From: Psychrobacillus psychrodurans
GTDB taxonomy: Bacteria; Bacillota; Bacilli; Bacillales_A; Planococcaceae
Strand: one strand, 5' to 3'
Length of the DNA: 64,000 bases
Assembly (NCBI RefSeq): GCF_027563345.1
Contig: NZ_JAMKBK010000005.1
The notes under the pieces were generated by a model, which searched no databases, had not been told where the DNA came from, and was given only the letters and a program-made list of their open reading frames with translations. The translations under genes and the position numbers were made by a program. Shown one piece after another: positions 15,645 to 24,454 of the stretch (position 1 is its first letter; every line of letters starts with the position of its first letter).

Positions 15645-16544
15645 TCAATTTTCCGTAATGGGAGAGAAGAAATCATCCACTAATTGAAGTCTCAATTTAT
15701 CTGGGTTCATTACAATATAAAATTCATTAATTTTGTTACTCTCAATGTAAAAGCTGATGACACTGTGTAAATTACTATTCATATAATTTATCATTGCAGG
15801 CTGACCATTGACATTTTTTATCTCAAAATAATAATCTGTAGAGGTCTTCTTCGCAATACCATATAAAAACGCCAATACACTCGGTAAAGAATGAATAGGA
15901 CGTATAGCTGCTTTTACTTTTCCACCACCATCAGAATAGAGGGTAACATTTTCGGATAAAAGCTCTAGTAATATATTCATATGTTGTTGTTCAAAAGCAT
16001 GGATAAATCGGTTAATAATAGATTTGTTATTTTCAAAGTTTAGACTTTCACTTTCTATACCAGAGATTTTTTGCTTCGCTCGACTTAATATTTTTCGGCA
16101 GTTATCCTCTTTCTTCTCTAAGACATTTGCAATTTCTGAATAGGAGAATTCAAAGACTTCTCTTAATAGTAAAGCTGCTCTTTCATCTGGTGCCAAATGC
16201 TCCATCATCCTTAAGTAAGCAATACTTAAACCTTCTTTTTGTAGAACATTATCAAATGGATCAAGAGCATGTGCTTCCTCAAACAATATGGGTTCAGGGT
16301 TCCATGGGCCCACATATTTTTCCCTTTTGTACCGTGAAGACTTTAAGCTATCTATACAACGGTTTGTCATCATCTTACAAAGATAGGCTTTTACGTTTTC
16401 AATTTTGTCTTCTTCAACTTGATAGGCTTTTAAAAAAACTTCATGTAGAAGATCTTCGGCTTCTACTACAGATCCTAGCATACGATAACCTATAGAAAAC
16501 AATAAACGTTTATACTGTTGGTAAAGTTCATTGGTAATTTGCAC
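15645..16544 (-). CDS. ECF41-type RNA polymerase sigma factor with SnoaL-like C-terminus
   Basis: 299 residues, GTG start behind AGAGGTGA. Sigma region 2 (LFSIGYRMLGSVVEAEDLLH ... YLCKMMTNRCID) and region 4 (LAPDERAALLLREVFEFSYS) fill residues 1-165. A SnoaL-like extension of about 130 residues follows. The linker motif GPWNPEP corresponds to the WLPEP-type motif of ECF41, and YSDGGGKV matches its conserved DGGGK. In ECF41 factors the C-terminal domain controls activity in place of a separate anti-sigma factor. The gene starts four bases after the stop of the FAD oxidoreductase gene and shares its transcript. The upstream promoter fits the ECF41 consensus, which predicts autoregulation. Confidence 0.9.
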   Translation of the reverse strand: MQITNELYQQYKRLLFSIGYRMLGSVVEAEDLLHEVFLKAYQVEEDKIENVKAYLCKMMTNRCIDSLKSSRYKREKYVGPWNPEPILFEEAHALDPFDNVLQKEGLSIAYLRMMEHLAPDERAALLLREVFEFSYSEIANVLEKKEDNCRKILSRAKQKISGIESESLNFENNKSIINRFIHAFEQQHMNILLELLSENVTLYSDGGGKVKAAIRPIHSLPSVLAFLYGIAKKTSTDYYFEIKNVNGQPAMINYMNSNLHSVISFYIESNKINEFYIVMNPDKLRLQLVDDFFSPITEN

Positions 16545-16548
16545 AATA

Positions 16549-17826
16549 TCACCTCTGCTCTTTTTCTATTATTTCTTCCGCAGCTTGTTTCGCGCTACTT
16601 ACTGCTCCTTCAGCCAAAATGGAATGAGATGAGACCCAGTCCCCTGCTAAATATAATCCGGAAATCTCCAATTTAGATCGCTGTAACTTTTTTTCATCTC
16701 CTATTTGAGGTAAGCGTTGGTTCACCGTAATATTAGGCATAAAACGGCTTGAAATTTTGTTTTCTTGCCAGCCAGGCTGTATTTTTTCTAAAAATTGCTC
16801 TAGCTCGTATTTAAGTACTTTTCCATCTATATTATCATTTGGGTGAAGATATTTGAAAACGTGAAGCACGATAGTATTTTTGTTTTCGGAAAGAATAGCT
16901 GCATTTGAATGAACAGAATAGTAAAAAGGCTCCGTTATTTCCATAGCAAAAAATCGATTTGGTTTAGGAAGCTGTCTTAGTGCGACATCTAAAGCAGCCC
17001 CCTTTATAGGTAATAGCTTAGTAAAGAAATCCATTTGCATTTGCGTGATATTTTCACCTAACATTTTCATAAGCTCTTGAGGACTGGTTGTACTCAGTAA
17101 ATACTTACATGTTAACTCCTCTTTAGTAGAAAGAGACAACCTAAAAATATTGTCTACTCTTTTAATTTCATTAACTATTATGCCTGTTTGTATTTGTACT
17201 CCAGAGCAAACCGCCTTGTTGTGTAGCTGATCAATAATTGTTTGCCATCCTTTGTCTATATAAAGTACACCCTTCATTACCATCTGTAGATGGGCAACTA
17301 TAACACTTGCACTTACTTTCTCTGGGGCATGACAGTAGGTTGCTAGCCTACCGAGAATAAGGAGTAGAGCTTGAATATTTTTCGAATTGGTTAATTGTTG
17401 AATCCATAGTTGAAAAGTTTGCTCTGAAAGCTTTTCGATATCCGTACTTTTAAGTTTCAATAAAACCTTCAACCACTCCATACGCTCTTTCCAGCTCAAA
17501 AAGTCAGTTGTAAATACTCCTAGTGGGTTAAAAGGAGAAGCATATTCCACCTGGTCATTTATTAATAATCCCTGTAATTTTGGTGACTTACCATATAGTT
17601 CTATGCCGAGTTCTTGAAGAATAGGTACAGCGTTTCCTTTTGCGTAAAGTGCATGTGGGCCCAGATTAAAAAACTCCTGATTAATCTTATCCGTTCTAGC
17701 TCTACCACCAACTTTTTTATCTTTTTCAATGATTAATATAGACAACCCTGTTTTAGCCAAATAATTAGCTGCAACATAACCCGCCAAACCACCACCAACT
17801 ATTACAACATCCCATGTTCCTTCCAT
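16549..17826 (-). CDS. FAD-dependent oxidoreductase (amine oxidase / phytoene desaturase-like)
   Basis: 425 residues. The N-terminal dinucleotide-binding motif is VVIVGGGLAGYVAANYLAK, followed by LIIEKDKKVGGRARTD, the FAD contact typical of protoporphyrinogen oxidase, phytoene desaturase and amine oxidase enzymes. The C-terminal FAD motif is ISGLYLAGDWVSSHSILAEG. The start is fixed by AGAGGAGGG. It is the first gene of a two-gene operon with the ECF41 sigma factor. ECF41 genes are characteristically paired with a carboxymuconolactone decarboxylase, an oxidoreductase or an epimerase, so this is the likely sigma target. The substrate is unknown. Confidence 0.88.
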   Translation of the reverse strand: MEGTWDVVIVGGGLAGYVAANYLAKTGLSILIIEKDKKVGGRARTDKINQEFFNLGPHALYAKGNAVPILQELGIELYGKSPKLQGLLINDQVEYASPFNPLGVFTTDFLSWKERMEWLKVLLKLKSTDIEKLSEQTFQLWIQQLTNSKNIQALLLILGRLATYCHAPEKVSASVIVAHLQMVMKGVLYIDKGWQTIIDQLHNKAVCSGVQIQTGIIVNEIKRVDNIFRLSLSTKEELTCKYLLSTTSPQELMKMLGENITQMQMDFFTKLLPIKGAALDVALRQLPKPNRFFAMEITEPFYYSVHSNAAILSENKNTIVLHVFKYLHPNDNIDGKVLKYELEQFLEKIQPGWQENKISSRFMPNITVNQRLPQIGDEKKLQRSKLEISGLYLAGDWVSSHSILAEGAVSSAKQAAEEIIEKEQR

Positions 17827-17861
17827 AAGATGAATCCCTCCTCTGTTAGTTCATAACTTAA

Positions 17862-17888
17862 GACGGAGCTGGAGAATGATTTGTGACA
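17862..17888 (-). promoter_or_regulatory. Predicted ECF41-type promoter
   Basis: Minus strand: TGTCACA (17882-17888), 16 bases, CGTC (17862-17865). This is the -35/-10 pair described for ECF41 sigma factors. It lies about 36 bases upstream of the ATG of the FAD oxidoreductase gene, whose operon contains the ECF41 gene. Confidence 0.75.
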
Positions 17889-17952
17889 CTTTAAAAAAGT
17901 TTTTTACAAAAGGCAAAAAAGGAATACAAGATTAAAATTATACGAGAGCGAA

Positions 17953-19761
17953 CTAGTGATCACAGCTTGGCATACCTGGAACAATTCCACTCGTTGGAGT
18001 TAATCTTTTTTGAGTGGATTGTTCATGGAGAATATTTACTATTATTTTCTGAATAACCTTTGACTCAGGTGTTTCATTTAAATGAAATGCAAGATTGCAT
18101 TCTTCCATTGGGTCCCTTGTAACATTATATAATTCATACTGATCTTGGACTGGGGATTGCTTAGTTGTTGTTATACAAATAGCAACTTCCTTCGTATCTG
18201 AAACTGGTTGGGAATCTTTCAGATTTATCTCTTTATCATCTATTCCAGGATTACTCCAAAATTGAGGGTTATCAAAATAACGAGTAAGTTTCCATATCTC
18301 TTCTGTTTTTTCTTTTCCAGTAGGCAATTTCAAGATCACCGTTTCTAAATGATTCGGTTGAATAACTGATTCATATGGTTTTCCAGTTACAGAAAATTGG
18401 TTCAATCCTTTCGTTACTTCATCATCCGTCATAAAATATATAGGTTCGTTTGCTCGAGTGAATTTGTTATTCCCATTTAGCAATTCGGAGAGATCTCGTC
18501 CTACCAATGGATGCACTTCGGTATGGCTTTTTTTGAGCTCATTTTGAGCATCGGTAACATCGATATTTGCGAGACCTAGGAGTGTTGGGATAATGTCTAA
18601 ATGGCTTGTGATCATGTCGGTTTCCATTGTAGTAGAAAACTTCGAGCTATGAATAATTAGTGGGACGTGCAGGGATTCTTCATAAGCATTATGCCATTTT
18701 TGAAATAAACCACCGTGAGCTCCAGTTAGGCTTCCATGATCTGCTGTAAAAACGATAATCGTATCCTCATAAAAAACAGAAGAATGAAGAGCCTGAAATA
18801 CTTTATACATCTCATCGTCTACCTTTTTTTGAAGAGAATAGTAAAGCTGTCGATAAAGTAGTGAATCGAAGGTAGGTTGTAGTGCTTGTTGATATACATC
18901 TCGATAACTCAACTGAGCAGATGGTTTAGTGAGTAGGTTTTCATTAGCTGTAGGAGCAGGTGGAACAAAAGGGAGAGTCGGATCAATTTCAAAATTAAAT
19001 GAGGGATTAAATCGAGTGAAAAGTCCAAGGAGAGTAATATCATGTGGATTTACAAAGGAGGACACAATGAGCCAGGGCTGATTGTCATCTGAATGTGCAT
19101 TTTTCTCAAGCGAATGAATTAAATCGACGACCTCGGCTGCATAAACCTCATCCCGACCACTTATCCCGACGCCAGCAGAAGATCCCGAGTTTCGAGGATT
19201 TGACCCATGAGGTTCAGGACCAATCCAACCATCGAAACCATAATTGTTCAATCGATTGGCGTGTTCATAAAGCTGTTCTTGTGCACGATTAGATACACCA
19301 GTTTTAGTGTTGTAGCTAGGTAGGGCATTATGTGTACCAGGGATTAGAATATCCTCATCGGAAAGATGCCATTTGCCTTTCCAATAGGTTTGATACCCTG
19401 CAGTACGAAAGTATTCTCCTAAAGTAGGAACCGTATTATGATCTAACCAAAATACATCAGGATCGAATGCGCCTTTAGCAACACCAGTTGTTTGTGTCAC
19501 ACCGTGCAGTGATGGATATTGTCCAGTAAAAAGAGTTGCCCTGCTTGGTGAACAAGCAGTACTTCCAATATAATGTTTTAAAAATGTCATCCCATTATTT
19601 CTCAAAAGCTCTTGTGTTTTTAAATTTTTCATTCGCCATTCTTTTATAGCCTCTGTTTCGTAAACAGTCGGAAATCTCTCTTCATCTACAATCATAAAAA
19701 GAATATTTGGTCGCTTTTTATGTTGATGAGAACTTGAAAAGACTTTATTTGATTTGTTCAA
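17953..19761 (-). CDS. Sulfatase-family hydrolase
   Basis: 602 residues, TTG start eight bases after GGAGGAG. The N-terminal metal-binding motif NILFMIVDEERFP and the formylglycine signature ACSPSRATLFTGQYPSLHG (CxPSR core) are intact; VFTADHGSLTGAHG holds the second metal-site motif, and KGKWHLSD the conserved Lys/His segment. Type I sulfatases need their Cys oxidised to formylglycine; no maturation enzyme is encoded in this window. There is no signal peptide, so the enzyme should be cytosolic and may act on imported sulfate or phosphonate esters. A single-gene unit downstream of the TetR gene. It could instead be a phosphodiesterase-like member of the alkaline phosphatase superfamily. Confidence 0.9.
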   Translation of the reverse strand: MNKSNKVFSSSHQHKKRPNILFMIVDEERFPTVYETEAIKEWRMKNLKTQELLRNNGMTFLKHYIGSTACSPSRATLFTGQYPSLHGVTQTTGVAKGAFDPDVFWLDHNTVPTLGEYFRTAGYQTYWKGKWHLSDEDILIPGTHNALPSYNTKTGVSNRAQEQLYEHANRLNNYGFDGWIGPEPHGSNPRNSGSSAGVGISGRDEVYAAEVVDLIHSLEKNAHSDDNQPWLIVSSFVNPHDITLLGLFTRFNPSFNFEIDPTLPFVPPAPTANENLLTKPSAQLSYRDVYQQALQPTFDSLLYRQLYYSLQKKVDDEMYKVFQALHSSVFYEDTIIVFTADHGSLTGAHGGLFQKWHNAYEESLHVPLIIHSSKFSTTMETDMITSHLDIIPTLLGLANIDVTDAQNELKKSHTEVHPLVGRDLSELLNGNNKFTRANEPIYFMTDDEVTKGLNQFSVTGKPYESVIQPNHLETVILKLPTGKEKTEEIWKLTRYFDNPQFWSNPGIDDKEINLKDSQPVSDTKEVAICITTTKQSPVQDQYELYNVTRDPMEECNLAFHLNETPESKVIQKIIVNILHEQSTQKRLTPTSGIVPGMPSCDH

Positions 19762-19871
19762 TTTAAAAACTCCTCCATTTATTTTGTCTATCTATTTAGC
19801 TTATGAAAAATGAAGGAGGTGTAATGGATATTTAGTCTAGAGAGATGTCCAATTATTAATAAAGGAAATAG

Positions 19872-20402
19872 TTACGAAACGTACATACTTTCTAATATTT
19901 GTACAACTTCTTCAACGGGAATTTTCATATCATCATTTAACCATTTTCGTATTACTTCGATGGTTCCTCCTGTTGAAAATGAGAAATAATATTCTAAATA
20001 TGTATCATTAGCATTTGGTAACTTTTTCTTTTCTGCGATTGAATTTTCATAAGTAAAGTTCAAAATTGTATTAAATACCCGAGAGCTACTTTTTTCATTT
20101 AAAATGATTTTGCAGAACTCTTTGTTTTCAATTATTAAATTCAAAACTCCATAAAGGGAGTCGTCTCCTGAATTATTTATTTTACTCATCATATTCTCTA
20201 TCATTTCATCTTCAATACTTCTCATTAAGTCAAACGGATCATTGTAATAAGAATAAAAAGTTCCGCGATTAATATCAGCTTCTTTACAAATCTCAGTTAC
20301 TGTAATTTTATTTAAGTTTTTTTCCTGAAGTAACAGTAAAAAAGCATCTATAATTACTTTTTTACTATATAGGGTTCTTCGGTTTCCTTTTATACCTACC
20401 AT
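19872..20402 (-). CDS. TetR/AcrR-family transcriptional regulator
   Basis: 176 residues, ATG behind AGGAGG. The N-terminal HTH is typical: VIIDAFLLLLQEKNLNKITV, then EICKEADINRGTFYSYYNDP. The C-terminal ~110 residues resemble the TetR_C (YxiE/DhaS-like) effector domain (WLNDDMKIPVEE near the end). It is divergent from the MMPL transporter gene and presumably represses it. The shared intergenic region holds an 11-bp inverted repeat suited to dimer binding. Confidence 0.9.
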   Translation of the reverse strand: MVGIKGNRRTLYSKKVIIDAFLLLLQEKNLNKITVTEICKEADINRGTFYSYYNDPFDLMRSIEDEMIENMMSKINNSGDDSLYGVLNLIIENKEFCKIILNEKSSSRVFNTILNFTYENSIAEKKKLPNANDTYLEYYFSFSTGGTIEVIRKWLNDDMKIPVEEVVQILESMYVS

Positions 20403-20546
20403 GTATTTCTCCTCCTACTTATTATTCAAATTAATTTATTATGTCTTTAATTGGACAGTAGTTTTAAAAAATGTTCTTTTAATAACAGGCAGTTCAACAT
20501 TGTTTATTGTTATCTTTCAATAGCTTTAATATACTATTTCTGTGCC

Positions 20547-20589
20547 ATTAAAACAACAGAATGTATAAATAATAACTCGTTGTTTTAAT
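20547..20589. promoter_or_regulatory. Candidate TetR operator (inverted repeat)
   Basis: Perfect 11-bp arms attaaaacaac (20547-20557) and gttgttttaat (20579-20589), with 21 bases between their inner ends. It lies 36-78 bases upstream of the MMPL start and between the divergent genes. Confidence 0.5.
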
Positions 20590-20624
20590 AGGGAGGGTAA
20601 TATTAGGATGAGAGGAAGCTTTAA

Positions 20625-22802
20625 ATGGCAAAATATCTTTACAAGTTAGGTAAATGGGCAGCAAACAATAACAAAAAAGTAATCGGCAGTACATTAGCGA
20701 TTCTGATTGTTATAGCAATCTTTGCACTAAATTTGGGACCAAATTTTTCGGAAGAAATGACTATACCAGGAACAGAATCAGAAAAAGCGCTTCAACTCAT
20801 GAAAAAAGAATTTCCATCTAATACAGGTGGTCAAGTACAGTTAGTATTAAAAGCACCGGAAAATAAAACCTTAGATTCCGAAGAGGTTAACAAAGTAATT
20901 ACAGATACATTGATAGCGATAAAAGACAATGATAAACATGTTGTTTCTGTAGTTACTCCGGTTGAATTAGGTAATTTAAGTAAAGATAAAAAAATCGGTT
21001 ATGCTGTTGTTGCTTACGATGTGGCAGCCGATAAAGTATCGGAAAAATCAAAGGACAATATTATTGAAAATATAAAAGAGACTCGTGATGCTGGAATTCA
21101 AACGGAGTTAGCTGGTGATGTTGTATTTTCTGAACTGGAAATTGGAGGAATCACAGAAGCTATTGGAGTAGTTGTAGCCTATGTTATATTGGCAATTACT
21201 TTTGTCTCCTTCTTAGCGGCAGGAATGCCAATCTTAATGGCAGTTATAGGATTAGCTATTGGTCTATTATTGATAGTGATTGGAACAAATTATTTAGATA
21301 TCACTTCTGTTTCGATAACCTTAGCTGCAATGTTAGGACTGGCAGTAGGTATCGATTATGCTCTCTTTATAATGACTCGGTTTAGACAACAAAGGAAAGA
21401 AGGATACTCCGTTTCAGAGTCTGTAGCAATTGCAACTGGAACAGCTGGTAGTGCCGTAGTGTTTGCAGGGATAACTGTAATTATTGCACTGTTAGGTTTA
21501 TCTGTTGCACAAATACCATTTTTAACTATGATGGGTCTTTCTGCAGCACTTTGTGTTCTATTGGCAATATTGATAGCAGTTATTGTGGTTCCTGCCTTTT
21601 TAGGAATGATGGGCGAAAAAGTAGGACCAGATAGAAAAAATACTTTATTAAGCAAAATCAAAAGTGATAAAAAACAAACTACTTCCGATAGATGGGGGAA
21701 TTTTGTAGCAAAACACCCGTGGAAGGTTGCGATTGTTGGAATTGTAGTTCTTGCTATAATTGCGACTCCTATGCTCCATATGGAACTTGGTCTCCCAGAT
21801 AACGGTTCGAAAAATGAACAGACAACGGAAAGAAAAGCATATGATTTACTAACTGAAGCTTATGGACCTGGCCATCATGCAACGTTACTTGTAGTTGCTA
21901 AAACCTCAAGTGAAACTACCAATTTACAATTGGCGTTAAATGATACTATAGAAGAGTTAAGTGGTTTATCAAATGTAAAAAGTGTTAGTCCTGCAATTCC
22001 TGGACCTTCAGGTGAGCTATATCTTATTTCTATTACTCCAGTGACAGGGTCAAACGATTCAGCAACAAAAGATCTTGTAAATGATATTAGAAAAAGGTCC
22101 GATTTCTTGGAAAAATCCGATCATATAACATTAATGGTTACAGGTTCTACAGCAGTAAATATTGATATATCACAAAAATTGAGTGATGCATTGCCAGTAT
22201 TTGCCCTATTAATTATTGGATTTTCATTCGTTTTATTGGTACTAGTATTTAGATCTATTCTAGTTCCATTAAAAGCAGTTCTGGGCTTTATACTTTCATT
22301 AGGTGCAACCCTAGGATTTACGGTATTTATTGTACAGGATGGAAACTTGATTGATTTATTTGGATTTCCTATTGCAGATCCAGTATTAAGTTTCTTACCA
22401 GTAATTGTGATAGGAATTTTGTTTGGATTAGCAATGGACTATGAGGTCTTTTTAGTTAGTAGAATGCGTGAAGTTTATACACATACAGGAAATGCACGAG
22501 AGGCTGTTTTAGCTGGGATGAGAGATAGTGGCGGAGTAGTTACAGCTGCTGGTTTAATCATGATTTCAGTATTTACTGGATTTATGTTAGCACCAGATCC
22601 AATGATTAAATCAATGGGCTTAGCACTCACATTTGGTGTTCTATTCGATGCATTTGTAGTAAGAATGGCTATTGTACCTGCAGTAATGATTATAATGGGG
22701 AACTCAGCTTGGTACTTACCAAAGTGGTTAGATAAAATACTTCCGAATTTAGATATAGAGGGAGAAGCATTTATGAAAGAAGTGGAAAAAAACAAAAAAT
22801 AA
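20625..22802 (+). CDS. MMPL/RND-superfamily transporter (YdfJ-like)
   Basis: 725 residues with two homologous MMPL halves (about 1-335 and 365-705). Each has one N-terminal membrane segment, a large extracellular domain (NLGPNFSEEMTIPGTESEKA in the first half) and a cluster of five segments. The conserved motif GLAVGIDYALFIMTRFR and its counterpart GLAMDYEVFLVSRMRE are intact, and their Asp residues fit proton coupling. Family members export lipids, surfactants or drugs. Divergence from a TetR regulator suggests inducible efflux. The substrate is unknown. Confidence 0.9.
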   Translation: MAKYLYKLGKWAANNNKKVIGSTLAILIVIAIFALNLGPNFSEEMTIPGTESEKALQLMKKEFPSNTGGQVQLVLKAPENKTLDSEEVNKVITDTLIAIKDNDKHVVSVVTPVELGNLSKDKKIGYAVVAYDVAADKVSEKSKDNIIENIKETRDAGIQTELAGDVVFSELEIGGITEAIGVVVAYVILAITFVSFLAAGMPILMAVIGLAIGLLLIVIGTNYLDITSVSITLAAMLGLAVGIDYALFIMTRFRQQRKEGYSVSESVAIATGTAGSAVVFAGITVIIALLGLSVAQIPFLTMMGLSAALCVLLAILIAVIVVPAFLGMMGEKVGPDRKNTLLSKIKSDKKQTTSDRWGNFVAKHPWKVAIVGIVVLAIIATPMLHMELGLPDNGSKNEQTTERKAYDLLTEAYGPGHHATLLVVAKTSSETTNLQLALNDTIEELSGLSNVKSVSPAIPGPSGELYLISITPVTGSNDSATKDLVNDIRKRSDFLEKSDHITLMVTGSTAVNIDISQKLSDALPVFALLIIGFSFVLLVLVFRSILVPLKAVLGFILSLGATLGFTVFIVQDGNLIDLFGFPIADPVLSFLPVIVIGILFGLAMDYEVFLVSRMREVYTHTGNAREAVLAGMRDSGGVVTAAGLIMISVFTGFMLAPDPMIKSMGLALTFGVLFDAFVVRMAIVPAVMIIMGNSAWYLPKWLDKILPNLDIEGEAFMKEVEKNKK

Positions 22803-23104
22803 TATTTCGGTCGGTGAATAATCCAAAAAACTCTTAAACTACACACGTTTTTATGAACAAAAACAGGACCTATTCTATTGCCCGTTAATGCGGGACAAAC
22901 GCCATAAGATTACCAAAAAAAAGGGGATGCTGGTTGTGACGTAGGTCACAACCAGCATCCCTAAAAATTTACTTGGTAATAATATAGCAACAAGTCTGTC
23001 CAAAGCACTTCGGAAAGCTTAGAAACAGGTTTTGAATGTAAAGGACTGGGTGTCTTTTTACCCAATTTTTTTATTGAAATTAATAATATTTTAAACTAGC
23101 CATT
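22803..23104. other. Non-coding gap between convergent MMPL and alarmone synthetase genes
   Basis: It contains a 17-bp perfect hairpin (22924-22961), a small cccg/cggg hairpin near 22880, and the repeated agaaacaggttttga block (23021-23035) followed by tgggt (23047-23051), accca (23060-23064) and a T-run, a plus-strand terminator-like end. No gene seen. Confidence 0.6.
22912..22961 (-). terminator. Strong minus-strand terminator of the alarmone synthetase gene
   Basis: Seventeen-bp perfect arms (22924-22940 and 22945-22961) with loop gtag. On the minus strand they are followed by a C and then eight T. It ends transcription coming from the SasA/RelP gene. Confidence 0.85.
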
Positions 23105-23848
23105 TTATTTAACTTTTTCTAGCATTTCTAAAAAAGCGGGAGGAATGGTTATTTGTTGGTTTGAATTGCTTAGTAACTTGGTTAACTCATCTACTTCGCT
23201 AATTTTATTTTCACCTTTAATTATTTTAACTTCATTATGCAATCTTTCCATTTTCTCATCTAGTGCAAATGCGGAATCTGCTGCTTCTTTCAACTCGATT
23301 AATAGTTGTTCTGGTACAAATTGGTCGTATTTATAAAAGATTTTATGTTCAAGGCTTGCCCAAAAGTCCATCGCAATAGTTCGTATTTGCACTTCTACTG
23401 TCACAATTTCCTTCCCGTCCGACATAAAAACAGGAGTTTCCAATAAAACATGTAAACTCTTATAGCCATTGCTTTTTGGGTTTTTGATATAGTCTTTTAC
23501 TTTCAATACTTTTATATCACTTTGTTTTTCTAACATGTCAAACACCCGATAAATATCAGAAATAAAAGAACAAGTAATCCGCATGCCAGCAATGTCTTTC
23601 ACATTTTCTCTGATGCTTTCTACTGAGATACCCTTACCTTTTCTATTAAGTTTTTTCAATATACTTTCTGGGGATTTCAATCTAGAATTTGTATGTTCAA
23701 TTGGATTATACTCATGGATCATTAGAAATTCTTCGCGTAAAATTTCAATTTTTGTTTCAAGCTCATTTAATGCAAATTTATACAACAGCATCATTCGTGT
23801 CATTTTCTTTTTCATCTGCTGAAACTGTTCTACTTGCTCTTGATTCAT
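23105..23848 (-). CDS. sasA: Small alarmone synthetase SasA/RelP-like ((p)ppGpp synthetase)
   Basis: 247 residues; GAAGGAG precedes the ATG. Only the synthetase domain is present, with no HD hydrolase or regulatory domains: YNPIEHTNSRLKSPESILKK, DIAGMRITCSFISDIYRV (catalytic Asp region), NPKSNGYKSLHVLLE, EVQIRTIAMDFWASLEHKI. It resembles B. subtilis SasA (YwaC/RelP) more than SasB (YjbM/RelQ) as I remember them. It transfers pyrophosphate from ATP to GDP/GTP; such genes respond to cell-wall stress. It has about 35 extra C-terminal residues beyond the usual 210, ending in a Ser/Asn/Gln segment. Single gene with a strong terminator. Confidence 0.87.
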   Translation of the reverse strand: MNQEQVEQFQQMKKKMTRMMLLYKFALNELETKIEILREEFLMIHEYNPIEHTNSRLKSPESILKKLNRKGKGISVESIRENVKDIAGMRITCSFISDIYRVFDMLEKQSDIKVLKVKDYIKNPKSNGYKSLHVLLETPVFMSDGKEIVTVEVQIRTIAMDFWASLEHKIFYKYDQFVPEQLLIELKEAADSAFALDEKMERLHNEVKIIKGENKISEVDELTKLLSNSNQQITIPPAFLEMLEKVK

Positions 23849-23987
23849 CTATAAGGACTCCTTCAATAATATGCCTGTGAAAATAATAACAAATTTGTCC
23901 TAGCTAAACAAACTTATTGCTAAGTAAAACCAGCAAAAGGAATTATAATTGGGCTTGCTATCTTTATAGATTACGAATTAAATTTCT

Positions 23988-24278
23988 CTAGTATCTAGAG
24001 TTTTTACAAGTAAAAGTTGTTTGCAATTTCATATAATTATAGAGCGTTCGAGCATGTCTACCCTTTTGAGTATTATTGTTTATTTTAGGATGTAGCCGAC
24101 GGAGAAATTCGCGATCACATTCACAACGATTATTTCCTCTTCTATAACAATCATCATGTGCTTTACAAGCTGTATCTACGTCATTTATCGGCGCACCAGG
24201 ACCGCTACAACCGGGTCCACACCAATTATACCCGGGGAACACGCAAAAACGGGGCTTTCCATTTCCTCTACGTGCCAA
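23988..24278 (-). CDS. Small phospholipase A2-like protein ('parvovirus VP1-like')
   Basis: 96 residues, Arg/Cys-rich. The core holds a calcium-loop-like segment YNWCGPGCSGPG and the catalytic His-Asp motif ACKAHDDCYRRG, the arrangement of phospholipase A2 and of the PLA2 domain in parvovirus VP1. Bacillales homologues are often labelled 'parvovirus coat protein VP1-like'. Seven or so cysteines suggest disulfides, but there is no signal peptide. Ribosome site AGGAGGTT precedes the ATG. Single gene, divergent from rbsR. Enzyme activity is inferred from the motifs only. Confidence 0.75.
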   Translation of the reverse strand: MARRGNGKPRFCVFPGYNWCGPGCSGPGAPINDVDTACKAHDDCYRRGNNRCECDREFLRRLHPKINNNTQKGRHARTLYNYMKLQTTFTCKNSRY

Positions 24279-24400
24279 ATTAAAAACCTCCTTAGAATGT
24301 TTTATTACTTATAGTCTATTCTGTAGCTTTAATAATGTATAAACTCTTACCCACTTAAAGAATGTCCGATAGTTGGTGATAAGTGCCAACTAATTTCTTA

Positions 24401-24430
24401 TTGACAGCTAAAGTTATTCGTTGGTATATT
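24401..24430 (+). promoter_or_regulatory. rbs operon promoter
   Basis: TTGACA (24401-24406), 18 bases, TATATT (24425-24430). The predicted start near 24437 falls inside the 18-bp palindromic operator. Confidence 0.75.
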
Positions 24431-24431
24431 A

Positions 24432-24449
24432 TGTGTAACCGGTTACACA
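24432..24449. promoter_or_regulatory. RbsR operator, also a full CcpA cre match
   Basis: tgtgtaacc/ggttacaca is an 18-bp perfect palindrome immediately after the -10. Its inner 14 bases (24434-24447) satisfy TGWNANCGNTNWCA, the cre consensus, at every position. Either LacI-family protein, RbsR or CcpA, could block the start site here. Confidence 0.8.
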
Positions 24450-24454
24450 ATGAG

